Shown piece after piece: positions 29,546-39,940 of a stretch of DNA of 64,000 nucleotides. Position 1 is the first letter of the stretch, and the number at the start of each line of letters is the position of its first letter. This DNA comes from Chitinophagaceae bacterium (lineage in GTDB: Bacteria; Bacteroidota; Bacteroidia; Chitinophagales; Chitinophagaceae), in assembly GCA_027484165.1 (NCBI GenBank), contig JAIXWH010000066.1, forward strand, positions 23,939 to 87,938, in the 5' to 3' direction. Below the pieces are notes generated by a model. That model did not search any database, was not told the DNA's origin, and saw only the letters and a list, made by a program, of their open reading frames with translations. A program made the translations under genes and the position numbers.

Positions 29546-30334
29546 TTATAACCATCCTGTTCTTCCTCCATCCACAGGCAAGTTAACTCCGTTTACATAA
29601 GAAGCTGCTGGAGAACATAGGAAAGCTACTACTGATCCGAATTCTTCTGTGCTACCCATTCTTCCAACAGGAATTTTGGAGAGTAATTCTTCCATTACTT
29701 TTTCTTCAGATAAGCCACTGTCGGCAACTTTCTTCTTTACAACATAATCAGCTCTTACTGTATTCGTAAATCCTGGCAGCACATTGTTTACAGTTATCCC
29801 AAATTTGCCTAATTCAACTGAAAGAGTTTTGCCCCAATTGGCTACAGCTGCACGAATGGTATTGCTCACTCCAAGTCCATATATAGGCTGCATTACTGAA
29901 GTTGAAATAATATTGATGATTCTGCCATATCCGGATTGTATCATACCTGGAGTTACTGCTTGTGTAAGAATCTGATTGCATATCAAATGATTATTAAAAG
30001 CTTGCAAATAATCAGCAGCTTTTGCATCAATGGCTCTTCCTGCAGCAGGCCCTCCGGTATTGTTGATTAAGATATCGATTGTATTACCATTTGAAATATA
30101 ATGATCAATAACCAGTTGTACATTTTTGCTGTCGTTGAAATCCGCAACCAAATAGGAGTGTAATTGATTATGTTCTGTATTCAACTGATTTAATGCGTTT
30201 TTTAATTTAGATTCATCTCTTGCCATCAAAATAATATTTGCTCCTAATATTGCAAGTTCAATTGCAGATGCTAAGCCTAATCCTTGTGAACTTCCGCAAA
30301 CCAATGCAGTTTTACCTGATAAATTCAAATTCAT
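29546..30334 (-). CDS. short-chain dehydrogenase/reductase
   Basis: TALVCGSSQGLGLA Rossmann motif, INNTGGP, PVDGGRTGWL. Confidence 0.9.
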   Translation of the reverse strand: MNLNLSGKTALVCGSSQGLGLASAIELAILGANIILMARDESKLKNALNQLNTEHNQLHSYLVADFNDSKNVQLVIDHYISNGNTIDILINNTGGPAAGRAIDAKAADYLQAFNNHLICNQILTQAVTPGMIQSGYGRIINIISTSVMQPIYGLGVSNTIRAAVANWGKTLSVELGKFGITVNNVLPGFTNTVRADYVVKKKVADSGLSEEKVMEELLSKIPVGRMGSTEEFGSVVAFLCSPAASYVNGVNLPVDGGRTGWL

Positions 30335-30345
30335 ATGTTCTAAGT

Positions 30346-30855
30346 TTATTGATCTTTAAATTTTGTTTCTATTTTTAATTGCTCAACCACATTATAGATA
30401 ATCGGACAAATACTGTAATGAATTAAAGTGCCGAATAATCTGTCATTAAAATTAGGTTTGTGTAAATGAGGAAACTCTCTGCATTCATTAAACCTGTTTT
30501 CATAAATTGAACATTTCTTCTCAGTTAAAAAATGACAGGGTATAGTATTAATGATATATTCACCAGCCAAACTTTCTTCAATATATTTATTCTTGAAATC
30601 TTCAACACTAATTTCAAGATGTTTTGCAGCAAGCTGTGCTTCGTTTTTTGTAACATTAATCATCAATCCATTACAACATGACCCACAAGAAGTGCAATCA
30701 ATCTTTTTTTCAATAGTTGAATTCAATTTAAAAACCAATTCATCTATTTGTTTACTATCTCTGTTTTTGATGAAACTTCTGAAAGCATCATTTTCATCTT
30801 CACGCATAGAAGCCAATTGAGCAATGGTTTCTTTATTGGTTTCTATATTATACAA
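30346..30855 (-). CDS. YkgJ-family cysteine cluster protein
   Basis: CTSCGSCCNG and CHFLTEKKCSIYENRFNECREFP. Confidence 0.85.
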   Translation of the reverse strand: MYNIETNKETIAQLASMREDENDAFRSFIKNRDSKQIDELVFKLNSTIEKKIDCTSCGSCCNGLMINVTKNEAQLAAKHLEISVEDFKNKYIEESLAGEYIINTIPCHFLTEKKCSIYENRFNECREFPHLHKPNFNDRLFGTLIHYSICPIIYNVVEQLKIETKFKDQ

Positions 30856-31069
30856 AATAATTATTTATCTTAATGGGTGTTCAAAACTAATAAATATGAA
30901 CAACTTTAAACGTAATCATCTATAAAAACTATTTTTTTGTGAAAAGAGTCATTTTACGCACATTTATAGCATTTTGTGGATAAAAGTTTGATTTAAAAAA
31001 TCGTCACATTCAATTATATTCGCAGGCTTAAAGAGTAAAATATCCCGCACATTTAGAAAACTATTTAAT

Positions 31070-32950
31070 ATGGCTGAAAAAGAATTGTATGCTTATAACG
31101 AAGACAGTATAAAAAGTCTTGATTGGAGAGAGCATATCAGATTAAGACCTGGAATGTACATCGGAAAATTGGGAGATGGTAGTAGCCCTGATGACGGGGT
31201 ATATGTGTTGATTAAAGAGGTAATTGATAACTGTATTGATGAGCACACCATGGGGTATGGTAAACATGTGGATGTAAATATTGAAGGAAAGTCGATTACA
31301 GTGAGAGATTATGGTAGAGGTATTCCACTAGGAAAATTGGTTGATGTTGTAAGTAAGATAAATACTGGTGCTAAATATGACAGTAAAGCTTTCCAAAAAA
31401 GTGTAGGTTTAAATGGAGTGGGTACTAAAGCTGTAAATGCTTTGAGCACGTCTTTTGTAGTAACCGCATACAGAGACGGGAAAGAAAAAACTGCGGAGTT
31501 TGAAAGAGGGGTACTCAAAAAAGAACATAAAGAAATAACCACCAAAGAAAGCAACGGCACTTTTGTAACATTCACTCCTGATGATACTGTATTTAAAAAC
31601 TTTCATTTTGTTCAGGAATATTTAGATAATCAATTTTGGAATTATTGCTATTTGAATGCAGGTTTAGTGATGAATCTGAACGGCAAGAAATATGTAAGTA
31701 AAAATGGGCTTCTAGATTTGTTGCAACGCAAAACCAACGAAGATGAAATTAGATATCCTATCATTCATCTTAAAGGAGAAGATATCGAAGTTGCATTTAC
31801 TCACGGAAACGGATATGGCGAAGAGTACTACAGTTTTGTAAACGGACAATTCACTACGCAAGGAGGAACGCACTTGTCCGCATTCAGAGAAGGATTCGTT
31901 AAAACAATCAGAGAATTTTATAAAAAAGATTATGATGCATCTGATATCAGAGGTAGTATTTGTGCTGCAATATCTGTAAGAGTTCAGGAGCCCGTTTTTG
32001 AGAGTCAAACTAAAACCAAATTAGGGTCTCAAACCGTTTATGAAAATGGCCCAAGCATGAAGAACTTTGTGGGCGATTTTTTGATGAAAGAGCTTGATAA
32101 TTATTTGCACCGTAATCCAACTATTGCTGATGCTATAAAAAAACGTATAGAGCAAAATGAAAGAGAAAGAAAAGAGCTTGCAGGTATAAAAAAATTGGCC
32201 AATGAAAGAGCTAAAAAAGCTAATCTTCATAATAAAAAATTAAGAGATTGCAAGTATCATTATAATGATGAGCCCACAGGCAAAGAAAAAGATACCATTC
32301 TCGAAAAACAAAAAGAGTCTACCATATTTATAACAGAAGGAGATAGTGCAAGTGGATCTATTACTAAGGCAAGAAGTGTTAACACTCAAGCTGTATTTAG
32401 TTTAAGAGGTAAGCCACTTAACTGTTTTGGGTTGACTAAAAAAATTGTATATGAAAATGAAGAGTTTAATCTGCTTCAGCACGCCTTAAATATTGAGGAA
32501 GGATATGAGGGTTTGAGGTATAATAACATTGTAATTGCAACCGATGCCGATGTTGATGGAATGCATATCAGATTGTTATTGATGACTTTCTTTTTGCAGT
32601 TCTTTCCAGATCTTGTAAAAAATGGACATGTTTATATTCTTGAAACACCATTATTCAGAGTAAGAAATAAGCAAGAAACGATTTATTGTTATGATGAATC
32701 GGAGAAGCAGGCAGCTATGAAAAAATTAGGGGTAAAGCCAGAAATTACCCGATTTAAAGGGTTGGGTGAAATCAGTCCTGACGAGTTTGCACGTTTCATA
32801 GGAACAGATATGAAATTGCAACCTGTAATCATGGACCAAGGTGAACATCTTCAGAATTTGCTGGAGTATTATATGGGCAAAAACACCCCTCAAAGACAGG
32901 ATTTCATTATTGATAATCTCAGAGTGGAATTAGATTTAATTGAACAATAA
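31070..32950 (+). CDS. parE: type IIA topoisomerase subunit B (topoisomerase IV-like)
   Basis: [55 protein letters not shown]. Confidence 0.88.
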   Translation: MAEKELYAYNEDSIKSLDWREHIRLRPGMYIGKLGDGSSPDDGVYVLIKEVIDNCIDEHTMGYGKHVDVNIEGKSITVRDYGRGIPLGKLVDVVSKINTGAKYDSKAFQKSVGLNGVGTKAVNALSTSFVVTAYRDGKEKTAEFERGVLKKEHKEITTKESNGTFVTFTPDDTVFKNFHFVQEYLDNQFWNYCYLNAGLVMNLNGKKYVSKNGLLDLLQRKTNEDEIRYPIIHLKGEDIEVAFTHGNGYGEEYYSFVNGQFTTQGGTHLSAFREGFVKTIREFYKKDYDASDIRGSICAAISVRVQEPVFESQTKTKLGSQTVYENGPSMKNFVGDFLMKELDNYLHRNPTIADAIKKRIEQNERERKELAGIKKLANERAKKANLHNKKLRDCKYHYNDEPTGKEKDTILEKQKESTIFITEGDSASGSITKARSVNTQAVFSLRGKPLNCFGLTKKIVYENEEFNLLQHALNIEEGYEGLRYNNIVIATDADVDGMHIRLLLMTFFLQFFPDLVKNGHVYILETPLFRVRNKQETIYCYDESEKQAAMKKLGVKPEITRFKGLGEISPDEFARFIGTDMKLQPVIMDQGEHLQNLLEYYMGKNTPQRQDFIIDNLRVELDLIEQ

Positions 32951-32961
32951 AATTAATTGTC

Positions 32962-33756
32962 ATGTTTGAATTTCATGGAGACAGTAAAAGATACTTTGAT
33001 ATACAAGTTGAAAATACGAGGGATTATGTAATTCCTTTTATTCAAAAACATGTTGATTTAACGAAAGGGAAAAGAATTTTAGAAATCGGTTGTGGAGAGG
33101 CAGGAGTATTAAAGGCATTCACCAATATCGGTTGTACAGGAGTTGGGGTTGAATTGGAAGAACGAAGGTTAGTTAATGCAAGAAAATGGATGGAAGCAGA
33201 ATTAAACACTGGAAAAGTTACTTTGATTTCTAAAGATATTTATCTAGTTAATGCTAAAGAAGAATTCAAAGATTGTTTTGATGTGATTATTTTAAAGGAT
33301 GTTATTGAACATATTCATGATCATTCAAAATTGATTTCATGGATGAAAACTTTTTTGAATCCTGGTGGGGTAATCTTTTTTGGCTTCCCACCTTGGCATA
33401 TGCCATTTGGTGGTCATCAACAAGTGATGCAAAGTAAATTTCTAAGCAGATTGCCCTATTTTCATTTATTACCTTTTGGTTTATATGAGTGGATATTAAA
33501 ACTCATGAAAGAAGATGTTGCTCAATTTGCAGAAATTAAAGAAACAAGGATAACCATCGAGCGATTTGAAAAAATAACAACTCAAACAGGTTATAAAATA
33601 TTGAAAGGAGAACATTTTCTTTTTAATCCTATTTACAAGTATAAATTTAGAATCAAACCAAGAACACAGTTCGGTTTAATCAAAAGATTAAGATATTTCA
33701 GAAACTATTTAACCACCTGTGTATACTATTTAATTACACCGATAGAAAATAAATAA
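32962..33756 (+). CDS. class I SAM-dependent methyltransferase
   Basis: ILEIGCGEAGVLKAFTNIGC; DVIILKDVIEHIHD; GFPPWHMPFGGHQQ. Confidence 0.85.
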   Translation: MFEFHGDSKRYFDIQVENTRDYVIPFIQKHVDLTKGKRILEIGCGEAGVLKAFTNIGCTGVGVELEERRLVNARKWMEAELNTGKVTLISKDIYLVNAKEEFKDCFDVIILKDVIEHIHDHSKLISWMKTFLNPGGVIFFGFPPWHMPFGGHQQVMQSKFLSRLPYFHLLPFGLYEWILKLMKEDVAQFAEIKETRITIERFEKITTQTGYKILKGEHFLFNPIYKYKFRIKPRTQFGLIKRLRYFRNYLTTCVYYLITPIENK

Positions 33757-33763
33757 AAGAAAA

Positions 33764-34585
33764 TTGATGATACATATTGTTTTTAACGAAGCTGATGCGC
33801 AAGTTTTACAAAATGCAATTGATTTGGATGAATCTTTACAAGGAAAAATTGTTCTGATAAAAGACGATTATGCTTTAGGACCCATTGATCAGGTTTATAC
33901 CGAAGAAGGTATACAATGCAGAAAAGATTGGTGGGTAACAGTAATAGAAGGAGGTGATTTTGAACCTAAAAAAGTAATTGAAGATAAAACTGATAATGAT
34001 AAAGCAAAAGATTTAATAGAGACCTTAACAAATGATGAATCAGAAATGGTTTGGATTTGGGCTGCTCAAAACAGTCATGATGTTTGTGGCTATTATTGGC
34101 TTCTTACTTTTCTCAAAGAATTTCAGGGTAGGGTTTCTATTTTATACATGAACAATCTTCCATTTATTAATGAAAAAGGAAACATTTTTTATCCTTTGAC
34201 ATTATCTGAAATTCCAGCTAAGGAATTTTTGAAAGCAAAAAAATTAGCTCGTCCTGTTACTTTAAGCGAGTTTGAAGTAGATCCTGATGAATGGACAAAA
34301 CTTTGCTCTGAAAATAAAGGTATCAGAATTTTAGAAGGAGGTAAAAAATTAGTTCAGTATGACTATGATTTTTATGATTCTGATTTAAAAAAATATATCA
34401 TGCCTGATTGGCAAAAAGCGAATAAAATAATTAACAACTATGTTTCAAAAGCCAAACATCAAACCAGTGAAGCTTATTTGTTATGGAGATTAAAAGTGCT
34501 TATAGCAATGGATTTATATGAGGTTCAGGGTAAGATTGGTAATATGAAAGATTTTGAAATTAAATACAAATCCAAATCCGAGTAA
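33764..34585 (+). CDS. DUF1835-like protein
   Basis: IHIVFNEADAQVLQNAIDLDESLQGKIVLIKDDYALGPI; WIWAAQNSHDVCGYYWLL. Confidence 0.7.
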   Translation: MMIHIVFNEADAQVLQNAIDLDESLQGKIVLIKDDYALGPIDQVYTEEGIQCRKDWWVTVIEGGDFEPKKVIEDKTDNDKAKDLIETLTNDESEMVWIWAAQNSHDVCGYYWLLTFLKEFQGRVSILYMNNLPFINEKGNIFYPLTLSEIPAKEFLKAKKLARPVTLSEFEVDPDEWTKLCSENKGIRILEGGKKLVQYDYDFYDSDLKKYIMPDWQKANKIINNYVSKAKHQTSEAYLLWRLKVLIAMDLYEVQGKIGNMKDFEIKYKSKSE

Positions 34586-34606
34586 TCATCATTAGATTGA
34601 AAAAGA

Positions 34607-37123
34607 ATGGCAACAAAGAAAATTAAAGAAGAATATTCTCACAGCGATAAAGGAGTAAGTGGTCAATACAAGAATTGGTTTCTTGATTATGCGAGTTATG
34701 TTATTTTAGAAAGAGCTGTTCCTGCTGTTGAAGATGGTCTAAAACCTGTTCAACGCAGAATTCTTCATGCAATGAAAGAAATGGATGATGGTCGTTACAA
34801 TAAAGTTGCTAACATCATCGGACAAAGTATGCAATATCATCCTCATGGTGATGCAAGCATTGCAGATGCTATTGTAAACTTAGGTCAGAAAGATTTATTG
34901 ATAGATACACAGGGTAACTGGGGCGATGTAAGAACAGGAGATGATGCAGCTGCTTCTAGGTACATAGAAGCGCGTTTAAGCAAATTTGCGCTTGATGTAG
35001 CTTTCAATGCAAAAACAACAAACTGGCAACTGAGTTATGATGGTCGTAAAAATGAGCCTGTAACCCTTCCCATGAAATTTCCTTTATTATTGGCTCAGGG
35101 AGCAGAGGGAATAGCCGTGGGTTTGGCAACTAAAATTTTACCTCACAATTTTTGCGAACTAATTGATGCTTCTATAAAGGCTTTGAAGGGTAGAAAGTTT
35201 GAAATTCTTCCGGATTTTCAAACTGGTGGTACAATGGATGCAAGTAATTACAATGAAGGAAAAAGAGGTGGAAAAATAAGAGTTAGAGCAACCATTGAAG
35301 AGGTGGATAAAAAGACACTTGTAATCAGAAGTGTACCCTTTGGTGTTACTACCACTCAATTGATGGAGAGTATTGTAAAAGCAAATGATCAGGGAAAAAT
35401 AAAAATTAAAAAAGTGGCAGATCATACTGCTGCTGATGTTGAAATTATAATAGAGTTGGCTCAGGGTATTTCTCCCGACATCACAATCGATGCGCTTTAT
35501 GCATTTACAGATTGTGAAGTGAGCATTTCTCCTAATGCTTGTGTGATCGTTGAGCAAAAGCCGAGATTTTTAGCTGTTTCAGAACTATTAAGAATTTCAG
35601 CCGAAAACACAAAAGAACTGTTGAAAAAAGAGCTTGAAATCAAGCTTTCTGAATTACAAGAAAAATGGCATTACACTTCTTTGGAAAAAATATTCTTTGA
35701 AGAAAAAATTTACAAAGAACTGGAGAAGAAGCACGAGACATGGGATAAAGTGATATCTGCAATTGATAAAGCTTTTGAACCTTTCAAGAAAAAATTAAAA
35801 AGAGAAATAACCAAAGAAGATATATTAAAACTGACAGAAAAGCCAGTAAGAAGAATTTACAGATTAGATATTGATGAGCTTAATGATCAAATAAAAAATT
35901 TGGAGGCTGAAATTAAACAAGTTAAACATGACTTGAATAATTTGGTTGACTTTGCAGTGGCTTATTATGAAAACTTGTTGAAAAAATACGGCAAAGGAAG
36001 AGAACGTAAAACTGAGATTAAATTGTTCGACACGATTCAAGCAAAAACAGTTGCCATTGCAAATACAAAACTTTATGTGAATTATGCCGATGGATTTATT
36101 GGTACGTCTCTTAAGAAAGATGAATTTATATTGGAGTGCAGCGACTTAGATGATATTATCGCTTTCACCAAAGGTGGTGTTATGAAGGTTGTTCGAGTAT
36201 CAGATAAAGTATTCATAGGTAAGGATATATTACATGTAGCCATCTTTCAAAAAAATGATGAGCGTACTACTTATAATATGATTTATGTTGATGGTAAAAC
36301 AGGTACAAGTTTTGCAAAGCGGTTTAATGTAACAGGAATTACCAGAGAAAAAGAATACGATTTAACTAAAGGCTCTGAAAAAAGCAAGGTTCATTATTTT
36401 ACAGCAAATCCTAATGGTGAGGCAGAACAGGTTCGTATTATTTTAAGTCCAAATTGCAGTGCAAGAAACAAAGAACTTGATTTTTATTTTGAAGAAATGG
36501 AAATCAAAGGGAGAAGCAGCATAGGTAATCAAGTTACAAAATATCCCATAAAGTCAGTCAAGTTTAAAGAAGCAGGTAAGTCAACATTAAGCGCTAAAAA
36601 ACTTTGGTTTGATGATAAGTTCGGAAGATTGAGCACAGAAGAAAAAGGAGAGTACTTAGGTATGTTTGATGCAGAAGATAGAATTTTAGTGATTTATAAT
36701 GATGGTAATTATGAAATCACTGATCAGGAATTAACACAAAAATTTGATCCAGAAAAAGTGTTACTTATTGAAAAGTATAATGCAGATAAAATAATAACTG
36801 CAGTGTATCTTGATAATGACAAACTGCAATACAATATCAAGCGATTTAAAATAGAAACTACCACAGTGGGTACAAAATTCTTTTTTATCAAAGAAGGTAA
36901 AGGGAATGTACTTGAAACTGTTACAACGGTTTCCGATCCTATACTAAAAGTAAAGAGTGGAAGAGGCCAACAAATCAGTAATGCTAAGTTTAAAGTAGCA
37001 AAACTAGTGGAAGTGATGGGATGGAAAGCAGTTGGGTCTAAATTAGTTGATTTTTCTAAATCTGTTGAAATGGAATGGGAGATAGGAAAAGATGCCAACA
37101 ATAATCAGGGGGAATTATTTTAA
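34607..37123 (+). CDS. parC: type IIA topoisomerase subunit A (topoisomerase IV-like)
   Basis: GLKPVQRRILHAM, YHPHGDASIADAI, DAAASRYIEARLS (catalytic Tyr). Confidence 0.88.
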   Translation: MATKKIKEEYSHSDKGVSGQYKNWFLDYASYVILERAVPAVEDGLKPVQRRILHAMKEMDDGRYNKVANIIGQSMQYHPHGDASIADAIVNLGQKDLLIDTQGNWGDVRTGDDAAASRYIEARLSKFALDVAFNAKTTNWQLSYDGRKNEPVTLPMKFPLLLAQGAEGIAVGLATKILPHNFCELIDASIKALKGRKFEILPDFQTGGTMDASNYNEGKRGGKIRVRATIEEVDKKTLVIRSVPFGVTTTQLMESIVKANDQGKIKIKKVADHTAADVEIIIELAQGISPDITIDALYAFTDCEVSISPNACVIVEQKPRFLAVSELLRISAENTKELLKKELEIKLSELQEKWHYTSLEKIFFEEKIYKELEKKHETWDKVISAIDKAFEPFKKKLKREITKEDILKLTEKPVRRIYRLDIDELNDQIKNLEAEIKQVKHDLNNLVDFAVAYYENLLKKYGKGRERKTEIKLFDTIQAKTVAIANTKLYVNYADGFIGTSLKKDEFILECSDLDDIIAFTKGGVMKVVRVSDKVFIGKDILHVAIFQKNDERTTYNMIYVDGKTGTSFAKRFNVTGITREKEYDLTKGSEKSKVHYFTANPNGEAEQVRIILSPNCSARNKELDFYFEEMEIKGRSSIGNQVTKYPIKSVKFKEAGKSTLSAKKLWFDDKFGRLSTEEKGEYLGMFDAEDRILVIYNDGNYEITDQELTQKFDPEKVLLIEKYNADKIITAVYLDNDKLQYNIKRFKIETTTVGTKFFFIKEGKGNVLETVTTVSDPILKVKSGRGQQISNAKFKVAKLVEVMGWKAVGSKLVDFSKSVEMEWEIGKDANNNQGELF

Positions 37124-37131
37124 TATCAATA

Positions 37132-37169
37132 AATTGTTAGCTTTAGTTTTAAAGCCATAGCTAACAATT
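37132..37169. terminator. inverted repeat between convergent genes, possible terminator
   Basis: AATTGTTAGCT-N16-AGCTAACAATT overlapping the abc-f stop codon. Confidence 0.5.
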
Positions 37170-39105
37170 AATTTTCTAATTCCATTATTTTTTCAAAGAT
37201 TGTTTCATATTCCTTGTTTGCTAAATCTAAATCCTGAGATGTTAATTTATAGTCTGATTCAACCTTTAAAAATTTTTCTTTATCTCCATATACATCAGGA
37301 GTAGCCAATTGATTTTCCAATTCAGATTTCTTATCATTTAGTTTACTGATTTTCTCCTCAAGTTGTTTGAACTGATTTTTTAATTTTTGTAATTCCTTTT
37401 TTGCGTCGTTGGATAAGTTTTTTTCGATAGTTTTTTCTTGCTTGGGCTCTACTTTTTCAATCTTTGCAACTACAGTTTCATTTTTTTTATTTGCTGCTTC
37501 AGCCTTCAGTTTTCTTTCTTTCCAGTCTTCCCATTCAGCATAAGTGCCTTTAAATTCTCTTATTTTTTGATCATCAATCTCCCAGATTTTATTGGCAATT
37601 CTTGAAATGAAATAACGGTCATGACTAACTAAAATTAAACTGCCTTCATATTTATTTAAAGCTTCAACAAGCAAATCAACAGAATGGATATCCAAATGAT
37701 TGGTAGGTTCATCTAGCATTAAAAAATTGGCTTTGCTTGCAATAACTTTAGCCAAAGCAACACGAGCCTTTTCGCCTCCACTCAATACTTTTACTTTTTT
37801 CTCAACAGCATCTCCGCTAAAAAGAAAAGATCCCAACAAAGCCCTTAATTCAAGATCGTTTTTCCCACTTCTCGCATCCTTCATCTCTTCCAATATATCA
37901 TTGTTCAAGTTTAAAGCTTCAAGTTGATGCTGTGCGTAAAATGATTCCATTACATTATGCCCCCACTCACGCTCACCATCAAACGCTTCAGTATCTGCAA
38001 TGATTCTCAATAAGGTAGATTTACCTTTACCATTGGCACCAATCAATGCAATTTTATCTCCACGATCAATTTCGGCACCGGTGTTTTCAACAATATGAAC
38101 ATCTTTGAAGCGTTTGCTGATATTTTTTAATGTGCAAATGATTTTGCCTGGTTGTCTTTCAACAGCAAAATTAATTCTCATATTAGGTCGCTCAATTTCA
38201 ACATCTTCAATTCTATCGAGTTTATCCAAACGCTTTACGATACTTTGTGCCTGTGCAGCTTTGCTCGCTTTAGCTTTAAATCTTTCAACGAATCGCTCTT
38301 GCTGCCTGATGTAATCCTGTTGATTCTCAAACGCCTTTTTTTGCATGTCTACGCGAATCTCTTTCTCTTTTTCGTAATAAGAATAATTCCCAGTATAAAA
38401 ATTGAGTTGTTGTTGATACAATTCAACTATTTTATTACACATTCTGTCTAAAAAGAAACGATCATGTGAAACGATTACAACCGCTCCTTGATAATGAGAT
38501 AAATATTTCTCCAACCATTCAATACTGGGTAAATCAAGGTGATTCGTAGGTTCATCCAATAATAATACATCGGGATGTTGTAAAATCATTTTGGCTAACA
38601 AAACCCTCATACGCCAACCTCCACTGAAATTCTTGTAGGGTTTATGCAATTCAGCATTGGTAAATCCCAATCCTTGCAAAATCTCTTCAGTTCGATGATG
38701 TATGCTATATCCATCCAACACATCCATTTCGTGTAATAAATCTGCATACTGCATGGCCAATTTTTCATCGCCAGTAATGGAAAGTTCTTCACCCATCACT
38801 TCGATTTCTCTTTCCAATTGTTTTACTCTTTCAAACGCGCCCAATGCCACTTCCAGAATGGAATCTTCTGTATCGAAGCCTAGCAAATCCTGATGTAAAA
38901 AACCAATGGTAGTTTCTCTTCCTTTTTCAACAGTTCCCTTTGCAGGTGTATATTGACCAGTGAGAACTTTTAATAAAGTTGATTTACCGGTTCCGTTATA
39001 GCCAATTAGACCAATTCTTTCGTTGGGTTGAATATGCCATGTCGCATCTTCCACAATCGTTCTGGCCCCAAATTCAAATGTCACATTTTGTAATCCTAGT
39101 AGCAT
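37168..39105 (-). CDS. ABC-F family ATP-binding cassette protein
   Basis: Two ABC domains (GYNGTGKSTLLK, GANGKGKSTLLR; NFSGGWRMRV, LSGGEKARVALAK) and a charged coiled-coil C-terminus. Confidence 0.93.
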   Translation of the reverse strand: MLLGLQNVTFEFGARTIVEDATWHIQPNERIGLIGYNGTGKSTLLKVLTGQYTPAKGTVEKGRETTIGFLHQDLLGFDTEDSILEVALGAFERVKQLEREIEVMGEELSITGDEKLAMQYADLLHEMDVLDGYSIHHRTEEILQGLGFTNAELHKPYKNFSGGWRMRVLLAKMILQHPDVLLLDEPTNHLDLPSIEWLEKYLSHYQGAVVIVSHDRFFLDRMCNKIVELYQQQLNFYTGNYSYYEKEKEIRVDMQKKAFENQQDYIRQQERFVERFKAKASKAAQAQSIVKRLDKLDRIEDVEIERPNMRINFAVERQPGKIICTLKNISKRFKDVHIVENTGAEIDRGDKIALIGANGKGKSTLLRIIADTEAFDGEREWGHNVMESFYAQHQLEALNLNNDILEEMKDARSGKNDLELRALLGSFLFSGDAVEKKVKVLSGGEKARVALAKVIASKANFLMLDEPTNHLDIHSVDLLVEALNKYEGSLILVSHDRYFISRIANKIWEIDDQKIREFKGTYAEWEDWKERKLKAEAANKKNETVVAKIEKVEPKQEKTIEKNLSNDAKKELQKLKNQFKQLEEKISKLNDKKSELENQLATPDVYGDKEKFLKVESDYKLTSQDLDLANKEYETIFEKIMELEN

Positions 39106-39237
39106 TATGTTCTTTTTTGCTGATTTTTTGCAAAAATAGCTGATTAATCTCAGTACTTATCAATCACATCAGTTTACAAACAGAATAATTGAATAAATAA
39201 AGAACATTTAATGGGTGAGAAACGTTATTTAATACAT

Positions 39238-39245
39238 TAATTTTG
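39238..39245 (+). promoter_or_regulatory. -7 element TAATTTTG
   Basis: TAnnTTTG match 75 bp upstream of the ATG at 39320. Confidence 0.4.
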
Positions 39246-39319
39246 CAAATAATTTATACAACATCACAAAAGCTAATGAATTTTAAGCCAGAACATCTTT
39301 ATAAGACAAAATAATTAAT

Positions 39320-39934
39320 ATGATTAAAAGAATTTTAATTTATTTGGGATGTGCCGTAATCCTTTTTTTTGTTTACCAGCTTTTTCTGAAAAAAAAGAAA
39401 TCTGATACAGCAAAACAAGTTGAATTGATTACGCCCAAAAAGCACTCTCAAGCATTTAATGATAACATAAATAAAGTAGTAGATGCTTATTTAGATTTAA
39501 AAAATGCATTTGTAGAGGCAGATACAACTGAAATAAAATTAAAAACCAATAATTTTATTAATACACTAAATAAAATTGACACCGCTGAATTAAGAAAAGA
39601 TACTTCTAGTATTTTTGAAACAGTAATTATGACTATTAATGATATTCGTTCAAATGCAGAATCGATAAATAACCAGCATGATATCACTGAAATGAGAAAA
39701 GATTTCAGCAGTTTAACCGATATGATGTTCCCTTCATTTTTTTACGCAATCAAATATGAAGGACAAACTATGTATTTGCAAAATTGTCCGATGGCATTCG
39801 ATGATTCTATTCCTGCAAATTGGATCAGTAATAGCAGTGAAATCATGAACCCATATCTTGGAAAAAAACATCCTAAATATCTATCGGGTATGCTTAACTG
39901 TGGTGAAATCAAAGATTCAATTACTGCTCAATAA
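39320..39934 (+). CDS. membrane-anchored DUF3347-like protein
   Basis: N-terminal TM; 'YLDLKNAFVEADTTE...'; 'NCPMAFDD...WISNSSEIMNPYLGKKHPKYLSGMLNCGEIKDS'. Confidence 0.7.
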   Translation: MIKRILIYLGCAVILFFVYQLFLKKKKSDTAKQVELITPKKHSQAFNDNINKVVDAYLDLKNAFVEADTTEIKLKTNNFINTLNKIDTAELRKDTSSIFETVIMTINDIRSNAESINNQHDITEMRKDFSSLTDMMFPSFFYAIKYEGQTMYLQNCPMAFDDSIPANWISNSSEIMNPYLGKKHPKYLSGMLNCGEIKDSITAQ

Positions 39935-39940
39935 TTATAA

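Noticed and set aside
35159-35557. 132-aa minus-strand ORF
   Set aside because: Fully antisense to the topoisomerase A-subunit gene; no motif.
36724-37101. 125-aa minus-strand ORF
   Set aside because: Antisense to the conserved topoisomerase gene; composition typical of a shadow ORF.
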